Shown piece after piece: positions 1-7,915 of a DNA stretch of 64,000 nt. The notes under the pieces were generated by a model. The model had not been told where the DNA came from and did no database searches. It was given only the letters and a program-made list of their open reading frames with translations. The stretch covers positions 1-64,000 of the forward strand of contig JBKQMG010000188.1 in assembly GCA_052146815.1 (NCBI GenBank), given 5' to 3'. The stretch's first letter is position 1. Each line of letters starts with the position of its first letter. The position numbers and the translations under genes were made by a program. Origin of the DNA: DATJZH01 sp052146815. Lineage in GTDB: Bacteria > Actinomycetota > Actinomycetes > Streptosporangiales > Streptosporangiaceae.

Positions 1-33
1 GTCGAGCGGGCCCGGCTGCTCGGACTGCTTTGA
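1..33 (+). CDS. 3' end of a LuxR-family regulator (partial)
   Basis: Frame 1 reads VERARLLGLL and then stops at TGA 31-33. This closely matches the end of the LuxR helix-turn-helix in the next gene (VERTRELRLL), so the window most likely opens in the last ten codons of a second LuxR-type regulator. Everything upstream lies outside the window. The identification rests on ten residues and is an inference from that match. Confidence 0.45.
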   Translation, partial: VERARLLGLL

Positions 34-299
34 CGGGCAGCGCATAGCCCATTTCGCGCCGTTTGAGGATGGTCGACGGGACCACCCAGCCCCGGCATTC
101 GCATCCCAGCACCGGTGCCAGCGGTGCCCCGTCGTCGCGGTCCGCCACGTTCGATCCGTACCGGGGTGCTGAAACTCCTGGCGCCCAGCGATCAGCCCAC
201 CCTGACCGGGTGGGGCGGTGCCACCCCACAGGAAGTCAAGCTGCTTAATGTGGACGATATTGCCCCAGACCTGGCAGCCAGAGTTCTTGCCGGGGAGGG

Positions 300-2867
300 G
301 TGATGGCGGACGCGACGGGAGACGGCCCGGGGCCGTTCCTGATCGCGACGAAACTGCGCCCGCCGACTGTGCGCGATCAGACCGTTGCGCGTGAGCGGCT
401 TCTGGAGCTGCTTCGGACCGGGTCGGGTATGGCGCTCAGCCTGGTGGCCTGCCCAGCGGGTTTCGGGAAAACCACCCTCCTGGCGGCGTGGCGGGAAGTG
501 GAGGCGGCCCGGAAGCCTGTCGCATGGCTGACGCTGGATGAGGGCGACAACGAAGCCGCGCTGCTCTGGTCCTATGTGATCGAGGCGCTTCGCCGAGCAT
601 GCCCGGGAATCAGCCTGCCGGCATCGGCGCAGCTGGCCGGGGCGGCAGCTAACCTTCACCTACTGCTGCCGCGCCTGGTGAACGAGCTCGACGATCTGGG
701 TGAGGTCACGCTGATCCTGGATGACTTCCACCGGCTTTCGGACGGCGCGGCCCGCGAGAGCATCGCCTGGCTCGTCGATCATGCACCGCGTACCTTCCAG
801 CTCGTGCTCTCCACGAGAACCGAGCCGGACCTGCCGCTAGCTGCCCTGCGCGCGCACGGTGAGCTGCTCGAGCTGCGCGCCGACGATCTGCGGTTCACGT
901 CCGAGGAGGCGGACGCCTTCATGAACGGGCGCCTCGCGCTCGGCCTCCTGCCCGAAGAGGTAGATGATCTCCTCGAGCGGATGGAGGGCTGGCCGGCCGG
1001 GCTCTACCTTACGGCGCTTTCCATGAGCCAGGCTGCCGACCGCCACGCCTTCGTGCGCGAACTGCGCATCTCCAGCCGCCACGTGATCGATTTCCTGGAG
1101 ACGGAGGTGCTCAATGCTCATGATCCGCCGATGCAGGCGCTCATGCTCCGCTCGTCCGTCCTCGAACGGCTGTCTGGTCCCTTGTGCGATGCGGTACTGG
1201 AGCAGCAGCACTCGGCATCGATGCTCGACGCGCTGTCGTGCAGCAACCTCTTCCTTACCCCCCTCGACGACGAGTGCCGCTGGTACCGCTTCCACCCGCT
1301 CTTCGCCCAGCTGCTGCGGGTAGAGCTTGAGCGGCGTGAGCCGGGCACAGCCCCGGCCCTGCACCGCCGGGCGTTTGCCTGGTATCGCGATCACGGAACG
1401 ATCGGCGGGGGCATCTCGCATGCCGTCGGAGCGGGCGCGCACGCCGAGGCCGCCGAGCTGATCGAATCCTCCTGGGTCAGCCACGCCAACGCGGGCCAGC
1501 ACGACACCGTCCTGGCCTGGATCCGGCGATTCCCGGAGGAGATACTGAACGGCGATGCGCGGCTGCTTCTGGTCGCTTCATGGCTGCTCTCGCTATCCGC
1601 CAGGCGGCAGGAGGCGGCACGGGCCATCGCCGCGGTCGAAAGGCTGGGCGAGCCCGCCGGCGAACGGCCGCTCCTGGACGGCTTCAGCTCGGTCGAGGCG
1701 AGCCTGGCGATGCTGCGGGGCGTCTTCCCGTGGGGTGACGCCGGCGCCCAGCTCAAAAACGGTCGCCGCGCGGCGGAGCTCGAGGGTCCCGGGTCGCCCT
1801 GGCGGCCAGTGGCCTGCTGGGCAACTGGCATGGGCCTGTACTTCCGGGGTGACTTCAGCGAGGCCGACCGGTCGTTCGCCGAATCAGCGGTGCTTGCGCC
1901 CGCGAGCGGGCAGTGGCTGGCCGCCGGGTCATCGCTGGCCTGCCGCTCGCTCATCGCGGGCGAGCAGGGGCGTCGGGAAGACCAGCGGCTGCTCGCGGAA
2001 CAGGCAGCGGAACTCGCGCGGGAGCGAGGCATCGAGGAAGCGATCGGCAGGGTACCACTGGCGCTCGGAGTATCGTTCGCACGGCGCGGAAGGCCGACGG
2101 TAGCGCTGCCTCTTATCGATCGCGGCATCACCGTCTTGCGGTCGCGTGGCCAGCCCCTGGACCTGGCGGAGGCGCTGCTGCGCCAGGTCCCGGTGCTGCG
2201 GGCACTGGGCGAGCGCGAGCGCTCGCAGGCGGCGATCGCCGAGGCGAGCTTGATCATCCAGTCCTGTCCGGATCCGGGGATCCTGACCGGGCGGCTGAAG
2301 GCTTCCGGGCCGTCCCCGCGGCCGGACACCGTAGCAGGAGAGGAGCAGCTGACCGAGCGGGAGCTCAGGGTGCTCACGTTGCTGGCCAGCGATCTGTCCG
2401 AGCGCAGCATCAGCCAGGAACTGTTTGTGTCGCACAACACAGTTCATAGCCACGTCCGGTCGATCTACCGCAAGCTCGGCGTCTCCTCCCGGGCCCACGC
2501 CGTCGAACGGACCCGCGAGCTCAGGCTCCTCACGCGAACGGTGATACAGCAGGAGGCGGAAGGAACGGGTTCGCCTTTGGTGGTGAGCCACGCCTCCTTA
2601 TCGAGAACGGTGGGGGCGTGCCGCCCAGCCGGGGCCGAGCAGGACGCCGCGACTGGCGTGGCCATGCTGACCGGATCCGGAACTCGCAACCGCGGGCTGG
2701 TGCCCGGGTCCGTCGGCTGCCTGTACCTGGGAGTCACCAAGGCCGTGGCGGTCAGCCCGGCCGACGTGATACCGCCAGTCCCCCGGGCGAGGGCCGCGAC
2801 GGCAATGAGCCGCTCAGCCCGGTCGCCATCCTTCGGCCCCGAGTGCGAGCGTGCGCGTGATGGATAG
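300..2867 (+). CDS. Large ATP-binding LuxR (LAL/MalT-like) transcriptional regulator
   Basis: An 855-residue cytoplasmic regulator. The N-terminus has the MalT/LAL STAND-ATPase pattern: Walker A CPAGFGKTT at about residues 51-59 and Walker B-like LILDDFHRL near 140. A long TPR-like helical middle follows, then a LuxR helix-turn-helix at about 680-740 (LTERELRVLTLLASDLSERS, then SHNTVHSHVRSIYRKLGV). LAL proteins bind a ligand and ATP and activate transcription of nearby genes; the ligand cannot be told here. GTG 300 is preceded by a GGGGAGGGG ribosome site, and ATG 303 is an alternative. Unusually, about 118 residues follow the helix-turn-helix, where family members normally end; this tail is low-complexity and looks like read-through after loss of a stop codon. 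Confidence 0.9.
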   Translation: MMADATGDGPGPFLIATKLRPPTVRDQTVARERLLELLRTGSGMALSLVACPAGFGKTTLLAAWREVEAARKPVAWLTLDEGDNEAALLWSYVIEALRRACPGISLPASAQLAGAAANLHLLLPRLVNELDDLGEVTLILDDFHRLSDGAARESIAWLVDHAPRTFQLVLSTRTEPDLPLAALRAHGELLELRADDLRFTSEEADAFMNGRLALGLLPEEVDDLLERMEGWPAGLYLTALSMSQAADRHAFVRELRISSRHVIDFLETEVLNAHDPPMQALMLRSSVLERLSGPLCDAVLEQQHSASMLDALSCSNLFLTPLDDECRWYRFHPLFAQLLRVELERREPGTAPALHRRAFAWYRDHGTIGGGISHAVGAGAHAEAAELIESSWVSHANAGQHDTVLAWIRRFPEEILNGDARLLLVASWLLSLSARRQEAARAIAAVERLGEPAGERPLLDGFSSVEASLAMLRGVFPWGDAGAQLKNGRRAAELEGPGSPWRPVACWATGMGLYFRGDFSEADRSFAESAVLAPASGQWLAAGSSLACRSLIAGEQGRREDQRLLAEQAAELARERGIEEAIGRVPLALGVSFARRGRPTVALPLIDRGITVLRSRGQPLDLAEALLRQVPVLRALGERERSQAAIAEASLIIQSCPDPGILTGRLKASGPSPRPDTVAGEEQLTERELRVLTLLASDLSERSISQELFVSHNTVHSHVRSIYRKLGVSSRAHAVERTRELRLLTRTVIQQEAEGTGSPLVVSHASLSRTVGACRPAGAEQDAATGVAMLTGSGTRNRGLVPGSVGCLYLGVTKAVAVSPADVIPPVPRARAATAMSRSARSPSFGPECERARDG

Positions 2868-3111
2868 CAACTGGGCGCGAGGCCGACAGTACCGGCTCGT
2901 CCTTAGCGGCGAGCTGGGCGAATCGTTCGGTTTCCTGTTCCAGGGGATGCGGATGGACCGGAGAGCGGGCATCACGGTGGTGACCGGCAACGTGATCGAC
3001 CAAGCGCACCTGCACGGGCTCCTCGAACGGATCCAGGAGCTGGGCCTTGAGCTCGTGTCCATCGGGCCGACGGACCCAGCGCCGATGATGACCAAACGTC
3101 CAGCTAGCTGA
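2851..3111 (+). CDS. Small conserved actinobacterial protein (about 86 aa)
   Basis: It overlaps the 3' end of the LAL regulator by 17 bases in another frame, so it is probably translationally coupled to it. The protein reads as two beta strands (YRLVLSGELG, ITVVTGNVID) followed by QAHLHGLLERIQELGLELVS. I recognise this as a small uncharacterised actinobacterial family, often next to LuxR-type regulators, whose hallmark is a D-Q-A-x-L-H-G-L-L helix and a final G-L-x-L-x-S strand. No enzymatic residues are apparent and the function is unknown. ATG 2860 is an alternative start. The conserved pattern makes this a real gene rather than a chance frame. Confidence 0.65.
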   Translation: MRVMDSNWARGRQYRLVLSGELGESFGFLFQGMRMDRRAGITVVTGNVIDQAHLHGLLERIQELGLELVSIGPTDPAPMMTKRPAS

Positions 3112-3124
3112 CCGCGCCCGCGAC

Positions 3125-3334
3125 ATGGCACGGAGGAATGAGGAGTTGGTTCAGATTGGCCCGGGCGGGATTCATTACGGCAGCTGGAAGTGGAGCGGGA
3201 ACTTCGCGCTAATCGACCTGATCGCCGCATCGACGAATGCGCTGAACGGGGCACTGCTTGCCCGGCGCCCCGATCACTACAAGAACTTTACCGTCGTCGG
3301 GGTGTTGCTCATGGCGCTGGTCCGGCGTCCATGA
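3125..3334 (+). pseudogene. Remnant of a TRIC-type (trimeric intracellular cation) channel gene
   Basis: The 69-residue frame contains ALIDLIAASTNALNGALL followed by ARRPDHYKNFTVVGVLLMAL, which matches the first transmembrane segments of actinobacterial TRIC (UPF0126) channels. In the family this should continue into a glycine-rich G-G-x-x-R-D stretch and about 130 more residues. Here it ends after ALVRRP, and no continuation is visible in the other frames before the next gene. It therefore looks like a 5' fragment left by a deletion. It lies just upstream of an intact K+ channel. A short functional peptide cannot be excluded but is unlikely. Confidence 0.55.
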
Positions 3335-3451
3335 GCCCAGCCAGGAGCGCATCCACGTCCAGCTGGCCCGCAGTGATCAACGCCGAAGCGATGGATGGTG
3401 CTTCAATCACTACATGGCCTGTGAGCTACTCAAGCCGCTGAGGGGAGGAAC

Positions 3452-4015
3452 ATGGCCGGTGATCCATACCACGAACTGCCGCGGGCAAAGCGAAGGCGCC
3501 TCATTTTCCGGGCGGTGCTGCGCGGTCTCCTGACCACAACAGTGCTCATGGTTCTCTACTACCTGCTGCCGATGGATAAGCCGTGGGATACCGGCACAGC
3601 CGTGCGCCTGCTCGTTGGCCTGCTGGTCTTCGCGGGCGTCACCGTGTGGCAGGTCAGAGCAATCGCCGACGCGGGCTACCCCGCTCTGCGGGCAGCCGAG
3701 GCGCTGGGTGTGATCGTTCCCCTCTATCTGCTGGTGTTCTCTTCGACGTACTTCCTGATGGAACGAGCCTCCGCGGCGAACTTCACCGAGCCGCTGACCC
3801 GCAGCGACGCCCTGTACTTCACGGTGACCACCTTCTCAACGGTCGGTTTCGGGGACATCACCCCCAAATCCGAGGCGGCCATAGTAGTGGTCATCGTCCA
3901 GATGCTCGCCGACCTCGCGGTCCTGGCTGCTGGCCTACGAGTGCTCCTGGGGGCCGTGCGGCGCGGCCGTCAACGAAGATCGGCAGCAGGCGGCGCTGGC
4001 CCGACCGCTACATGA
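3452..4015 (+). CDS. Two-helix-pore potassium channel protein
   Basis: A 187-residue membrane protein. A basic N-terminus is followed by hydrophobic segments at about 24-40, 50-68 and 84-103, a pore helix, the selectivity filter TVGFGDI at 130-136, and a last helix at about 142-162. The filter is the canonical K+ signature with Phe in place of Tyr. No RCK/TrkA_N domain follows; the tail is short and basic. Such channels conduct K+ passively and usually work as tetramers. AGGGGAGGAAC lies just upstream of the ATG. Whether it is gated, and by what, is not visible. Confidence 0.88.
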   Translation: MAGDPYHELPRAKRRRLIFRAVLRGLLTTTVLMVLYYLLPMDKPWDTGTAVRLLVGLLVFAGVTVWQVRAIADAGYPALRAAEALGVIVPLYLLVFSSTYFLMERASAANFTEPLTRSDALYFTVTTFSTVGFGDITPKSEAAIVVVIVQMLADLAVLAAGLRVLLGAVRRGRQRRSAAGGAGPTAT

Positions 4016-4057
4016 CGGCCTCTCAGCAGCCGGGTGCCTGGCACCGGGGCCTGCGGC

Positions 4058-5161
4058 TCACCCTGCCTGGCCCTGCTGAACCGGCACCGGTGGCGTCGCT
4101 TTGGCGGCGGCGCGCTTTTGCAGCAGGCCGGCCAGGAACATGACGATGACGGCGATCCCGACGCCGGCGAACGTGAACAGGATCCGCCGTCCCTCATCAG
4201 CAAGGCTGGACGGGTGAGGCACGTCCACGGCGATCAGGACCGCCCCGGCCACCGCCGCGGTGTACCAGGTGTAGCTCACGGTGCGAATCGACCCGGCCAG
4301 CGCGAACAGGACGACAATGATCACTTCCAGCGCGGTCCTGTTGTCGACCGCCAGCAGGACGAGGGCCGCCGCCGCGGCGCCCAGGATCGTCCCGGCCACG
4401 CGCTGCTCGGCGATGAGGGCAGATTGCTGCAGGCTGGGCTTCATGGCAACAATGGCGGCGATGGGCATCCAGTAGGCGTTGGGCAACTGCAGCCCGAAGG
4501 CGATCGCGACAGCGATCGACACCGCGACGGCCCGGATCACCGCGAACAGGATAATCGGCCGGGTCAGCGGCCTCGGCGAGATATCCCCGGGGATCTCGGC
4601 CACAGGCTGAGGCTCGCTGACGCGCCCCCGGGCCAGCCACATGATGAAGGTGTAAGCGATCCACAGCGCCGATCCGACCAGCCAGGCCAGCGCCTGCTTC
4701 CACGGTTCGGCGTGGATCAGGCCGGAACGGAACAGACCCGGCAGGCCGAAGGAGAGGAGAGTCGGCAGGCCGAGGGCGATGATGAACCAGGCGTTCAGCA
4801 GATAGGCCGTGACGAATCGGTGCACGCCGTACTTCACCGCCAGCCCGCCCAGCAATGTGGCCACGAAAGCGGCCAGCACCACCCATCCCCAGGCCATGCC
4901 GCCGATGCCGAACCCCAGCGCCGTCAGCAGCGCACCGGCCACGGCCATGCCCGCCAGCCGGAGAACCCGCAGGCCGTACTCCCCGCCGGGGTCGCTCAAG
5001 GCTACGAACAGCGCCCCGAAGATTGCACTCAGGAAGTACCTCCGGTCGTCAGGGAGCACGCCCACGACGATCAGCAGCCCCAGCACGACCGCCAGGACGA
5101 CGCCTCTGCGCAGGTTGAACCCCTGCCACTTGACCTTGAACACTTCCGCCAACTGAGTCAT
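4058..5161 (-). CDS. FUSC family membrane protein (aromatic-acid/fusaric-acid-type transporter)
   Basis: A 367-residue protein with about ten hydrophobic segments arranged in two similar halves (the first from about residue 20, the second from about 195, beginning TRPIILFAVIRAVAVSIAVA). This is the layout of the FUSC/FUSC_2 family. Members are linked to efflux of aromatic acids or other small organics, and many are orphan. No partner periplasmic adaptor is present, as expected in a monoderm. The gene converges on the K+ channel gene and starts at ATG 5161. Substrate unknown. Confidence 0.8.
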   Translation of the reverse strand: MTQLAEVFKVKWQGFNLRRGVVLAVVLGLLIVVGVLPDDRRYFLSAIFGALFVALSDPGGEYGLRVLRLAGMAVAGALLTALGFGIGGMAWGWVVLAAFVATLLGGLAVKYGVHRFVTAYLLNAWFIIALGLPTLLSFGLPGLFRSGLIHAEPWKQALAWLVGSALWIAYTFIMWLARGRVSEPQPVAEIPGDISPRPLTRPIILFAVIRAVAVSIAVAIAFGLQLPNAYWMPIAAIVAMKPSLQQSALIAEQRVAGTILGAAAAALVLLAVDNRTALEVIIVVLFALAGSIRTVSYTWYTAAVAGAVLIAVDVPHPSSLADEGRRILFTFAGVGIAVIVMFLAGLLQKRAAAKATPPVPVQQGQAG

Positions 5162-5215
5162 CGCTCATCCCCCTGACACGCTGGCCTCGACCGGCCAAGC
5201 AACCCTCCCCCGCGG

Positions 5216-5965
5216 CACCCGCTCGCGGTGGGTATCCGCCAGTCCGAGGCGATCGGCCTGCGCTGGCAGTTCGTCGACCTGGATGCGGGCATCATAGAGG
5301 TCGGCTGGCAGCTCAAGCGTGCTCGCTACCGGCACGGATGCCAGGACGCGGCCGCCTGCGCCGCAAACCGCCACCGGGTTGCCTGTCCAAAGCGCTGCAC
5401 TGATCACGGCCACCGGAACGACTGCCTGGCCGGCTGCACCAAGCGCGAGCACCGCTGCCCGCAGGTGAAGCGGCCATGTCCGAACGGCTGCATCGGCCAC
5501 AGCCGGGAATGCCCGCAGCGGACCGGAGGCGGCTGGCACTTCACCCGTCGCAAAGGGGTGAAAGCCGGCCAAGGGAAGGCCAAGCTCGTACTCGCCATAC
5601 CAGCCCCGCTCATCGCCCAGCTCCGCGCCCATCGCCGCCAGCAAGCGGCCGAGCGACTCACCGCCGGAGCGGCATGGCAGGACTGGGATCTGGTCTTCTG
5701 CACCCCGGCTGGCGCGCCGATCGACTCTCGCGATGACTGGGAGGACTGGCGGTCGCTGATCGATGAAGCCGGACTCCGGACCGCGCGAGTTCATGACGCC
5801 CGTCACACGGCCGCGACGCTCCTGCTCGAGCAGGGCATCAGCATCCGCGTCGTCCAGCAGATCCTCGGCCATTCCCAGCTGAGCCAGACCGAGCGCTACA
5901 CGCACGTCACGACCGCGCTCAGCCAGCACGCCGCCGACCGCATGTCCGAGGCTCTCTGGGGATGA
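5216..5965 (+). pseudogene. Tyrosine integrase, 5'-truncated (catalytic half only)
   Basis: The frame opens with PALAVGIRQSEAIGLRW, the box holding the first catalytic Arg, and lacks the SAM-like and core-binding N-terminal domains; a TGA at 5174 closes the frame upstream. The catalytic remainder is present: HDARHTAATLLLEQG (H-x-x-R), LGHSQLSQTERYTHV with the second His and the nucleophilic Tyr. A Cys/His-rich insert at about residues 35-105, found in many actinobacterial integrases, may bind zinc. The gene points at the 3' end of the tRNA gene about 100 bp away, the arrangement of a site-specific integrative element. A GTG at 5228 could start a short product, but without the arm domains it should not recombine DNA. 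I read it as a deletion scar. Confidence 0.8.
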
Positions 5966-5976
5966 CACGGCTGACT

Positions 5977-6000
5977 CAACTGCAACCACAACTGCAACCA
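5977..6000. repeat. Two perfect 12-bp direct repeats downstream of integrase
   Basis: CAACTGCAACCA occurs twice in tandem starting 12 bases after the integrase stop codon and about 60 bp before the tRNA 3' end. Tandem direct repeats here are typical of the arm-type integrase binding sites that flank an attachment site. That role is inferred from position only. Confidence 0.6.
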
Positions 6001-6060
6001 GTAACGATCATGACTTGAGGCTCAGCAAAGAAACCCCGAGGTCAACACCATGATCACAAG

Positions 6061-6134
6061 TGGGGCGGGTGGGGCTCGAACCCACGACCGGCGGATTATG
6101 AGTCCGCTGCTCTGACCGGCTGAGCTACCGCCCC
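6061..6134 (-). tRNA. tRNA with anticodon CAU (elongator Met likely; Ile2 possible)
   Basis: The minus strand folds as a full cloverleaf: acceptor GGGGCGG with CCGCCCC, D-stem GCTC/GAGC, anticodon stem GCGGA/TCCGC with loop CTCATAA, five-base variable loop CGGTC, T-stem GTGGG/CCCAC with loop TTCGAGC, and discriminator A. No CCA is encoded. The anticodon is CAU. The 5' G1 and a paired acceptor rule out the initiator. Elongator tRNA-Met and the lysidine-modified tRNA-Ile2 share the CTCATAA loop, and I favour Met from resemblance to actinobacterial Met genes. The neighbouring integrase remnant suggests its 3' end served as an attachment site. Confidence 0.93.
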
Positions 6135-6246
6135 TCGCCGCATGAACACTACCGCAGGCGCACGCAGCGACCGCAGCCGCTGTCCGCGCCACGGGCACCA
6201 AGCAGAGACCGAGGTCGCACTCACTGGACCCGGCCGCGCGACAGGC

Positions 6247-6846
6247 CTACCGCGCGCTGAACTGCATCGCCATGGCGTGCTCGACGAGGGAGATCAGCGC
6301 CGACTTGGTGGAGTTCCGGTTACGGGCATCACACTGCACGATCGGCACGTGGGCGCTGACTGACAGTGCCTCCTGCACGTCGGCGACCGCGTGCGGGAAG
6401 TCGCCGTGGAAGCCGTTGATGGCCACGATGAACGGCAGTCCGGCAGCCTCGAAGTAGTCGACGGCCGGGAACGACTCAGCCAGCCGACGGGTGTCGACGA
6501 GGACCACCGCGCCGATCGCGCCCTGGATGAGGTCGTCCCACATGAACCAGAAGCGGTGCTGACCCGGCGTCCCGAACAGGTACAGGATCAGGCCGGCGTC
6601 GAGGGTGACACGGCCGAAGTCCATCGCGACCGTGGTCGTGGTCTTGTCCGGCGTGTGCGTCAGGTCGTCCAGGCCGTCACTCGCCGAGGTCATGACCGCC
6701 TCGGTGGTCAGCGGCGTGATTTCCGAGACTGAGCCGACGAAAGTGGTCTTGCCAACACCGAAGCCGCCCGCGACGACGATCTTGACAGACGTCATCGCGG
6801 CGTCTGCGGCCTCGTCGTCAATGGCCTTAGAGCTTGCGAAGTCCAC
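6247..6846 (-). CDS. cvnD: Conservon small GTPase (CvnD-type)
   Basis: A 199-residue Ras-like/MglA-like GTP-binding protein. The P-loop GGFGVGKTT is at about residues 27-35, the switch/G3 motif FGTPGQ follows, and the usual N/TKxD motif is replaced by AINGFHG, as in conservon GTPases. It is the output switch of the four-gene conservon, receiving signals from the membrane sensor kinase-like protein through the roadblock and DUF742 partners. GTG 6846 is chosen because it gives the usual MDF-type N-terminus and a 20-base overlap with the DUF742 gene. No cytochrome P450 (CvnE) follows; the tRNA and integrase scar lie there instead. Confidence 0.9.
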   Translation of the reverse strand: MDFASSKAIDDEAADAAMTSVKIVVAGGFGVGKTTFVGSVSEITPLTTEAVMTSASDGLDDLTHTPDKTTTTVAMDFGRVTLDAGLILYLFGTPGQHRFWFMWDDLIQGAIGAVVLVDTRRLAESFPAVDYFEAAGLPFIVAINGFHGDFPHAVADVQEALSVSAHVPIVQCDARNRNSTKSALISLVEHAMAMQFSAR

Positions 6847-7330
6847 TGAGCACCCTTTCCAGCAGGTTGAGATCCGGGCGGCCCTGCGCATGATCGGTCT
6901 GGTGGACCCGGACCAGACCTTCCATGGCCATGTCGGCGATCAGGACTCGCGCAACGCCCAGCGGCATTCTGAGCACTGCAGAAATTTCTGCTACGGACCG
7001 CCAGTCCCGGCAGAAACCGAGAATTGCCTGGCACTCCGGGCTGAGGACCGAAAGGTCGCGGGCTTCATAGTGCGAAGCAGCCACCATGGCCTCGATTTGC
7101 AGCTGATACCTCGGCTTGGTCCGGCCGCCGGTCACCGTGTAAGGGCGGACCAGCGCACTCGGGCCGTTGGCGACAGCGTCAGAACTCGAGTCCAGCCAGC
7201 TAGGCTCGCGCGGACTGGGAACGCTGTTGCTTCCGTTGCTCGGCTGCCCGGGTCCGGGCGGACGGCCGGGCTGCCACGCGGAGTTCGTGCCGTCCGCGGG
7301 CACCCGGTCATTCGTGCCAGGGTCCGGCAC
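6827..7330 (-). CDS. cvnC: DUF742 protein of the conservon (CvnC-type)
   Basis: A 167-residue protein with a disordered, Pro/Ser-rich first 60 residues and then the DUF742 core: ALVRPYTVTGGRT at about 79-91, the ARDLSPE-like stretch, and a winged-helix-like end (SVAEISAVLRMPLGVARVLI, then GLVRVHQ). DUF742 proteins are encoded between the roadblock and GTPase genes of conservons and are thought to take part in the membrane-associated complex. It starts 12 bases after the roadblock stop and overlaps the GTPase gene by 20 bases, so the three are one operon. Confidence 0.9.
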   Translation of the reverse strand: MPDPGTNDRVPADGTNSAWQPGRPPGPGQPSNGSNSVPSPREPSWLDSSSDAVANGPSALVRPYTVTGGRTKPRYQLQIEAMVAASHYEARDLSVLSPECQAILGFCRDWRSVAEISAVLRMPLGVARVLIADMAMEGLVRVHQTDHAQGRPDLNLLERVLSGLRKL

Positions 7331-7342
7331 CGGATTCTCCTG

Positions 7343-7777
7343 TCACGTTCTGCCATCCTCAGGCCAGTCGGGCGGCAGCCCTCCGCGCACCTCAGGCGTC
7401 AGCGCACTGCCTACCCGCTCCACAAGCAGGGCCATTTCGTAAGCGACAAGGCCCATGTCGCAGTCAGCGGCGGCCAGAGACGCAAGGCTCGAGCCGTCGC
7501 TGATTGCCATCACGATCAGCAGGCCCCGCTGCATCTCCACGACGGTCTGAGTGACGGCCCCGCCCTCGAAGACCCGTGCTGCCCCCTGGGTCAGTGAAGT
7601 GAGGCCTGACGTTACTGCGGCTAGCTGGTCAACTCTGTCAGTGGGGAATCCCTGTGAGTACGCCATCGGCAGGCCGTCCGATGAGACGACGATCGCGTGC
7701 GCGACGGACGGAACTCGCTCGACGAAATTCGTGATGAGCCAGTTCAGGTCCTGCGCTGGACGCACAAGCGGACTCAC
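7343..7777 (-). CDS. cvnB: Roadblock/LC7 protein of the conservon (CvnB-type)
   Basis: A 144-residue roadblock/LC7 domain protein; the stretch around AIVVSSDGLPMAYSQGF and the GLLIVMAISDGSSLASLAA strand-loop are characteristic. Roadblock proteins regulate Ras-like GTPases, and in conservons this one links the sensor to the GTPase. GTG 7777 is supported by GGAAGGAGA upstream on the minus strand. It lies 138 bases after the sensor gene stop, so it may be co-transcribed or have its own promoter in that gap. Confidence 0.92.
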   Translation of the reverse strand: MSPLVRPAQDLNWLITNFVERVPSVAHAIVVSSDGLPMAYSQGFPTDRVDQLAAVTSGLTSLTQGAARVFEGGAVTQTVVEMQRGLLIVMAISDGSSLASLAAADCDMGLVAYEMALLVERVGSALTPEVRGGLPPDWPEDGRT

Positions 7778-7915
7778 GGATTCTCCTTCCTGTTGCGATG
7801 GGCTTGCAGCCTTGCCGCCCTCACGGCAACAGTCCTGACCGCCTCGGTATCAGCGGTCGGGCCCATCAGCTGTAGCAGACTTAGCATGACCATGTTGGGG
7901 ACCTCGTGTCACGGG

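Noticed and set aside
3190..3533. Continuation of the TRIC channel in another frame
   Set aside because: The alternative frames do not restore the glycine-rich G-G-x-x-R-D stretch or further membrane helices, so the gene is truncated rather than just frameshifted.
5216..6134. A complete integrative element or prophage
   Set aside because: Only an integrase fragment, repeats and a tRNA are present; no replication, transfer, excisionase or structural genes flank it.
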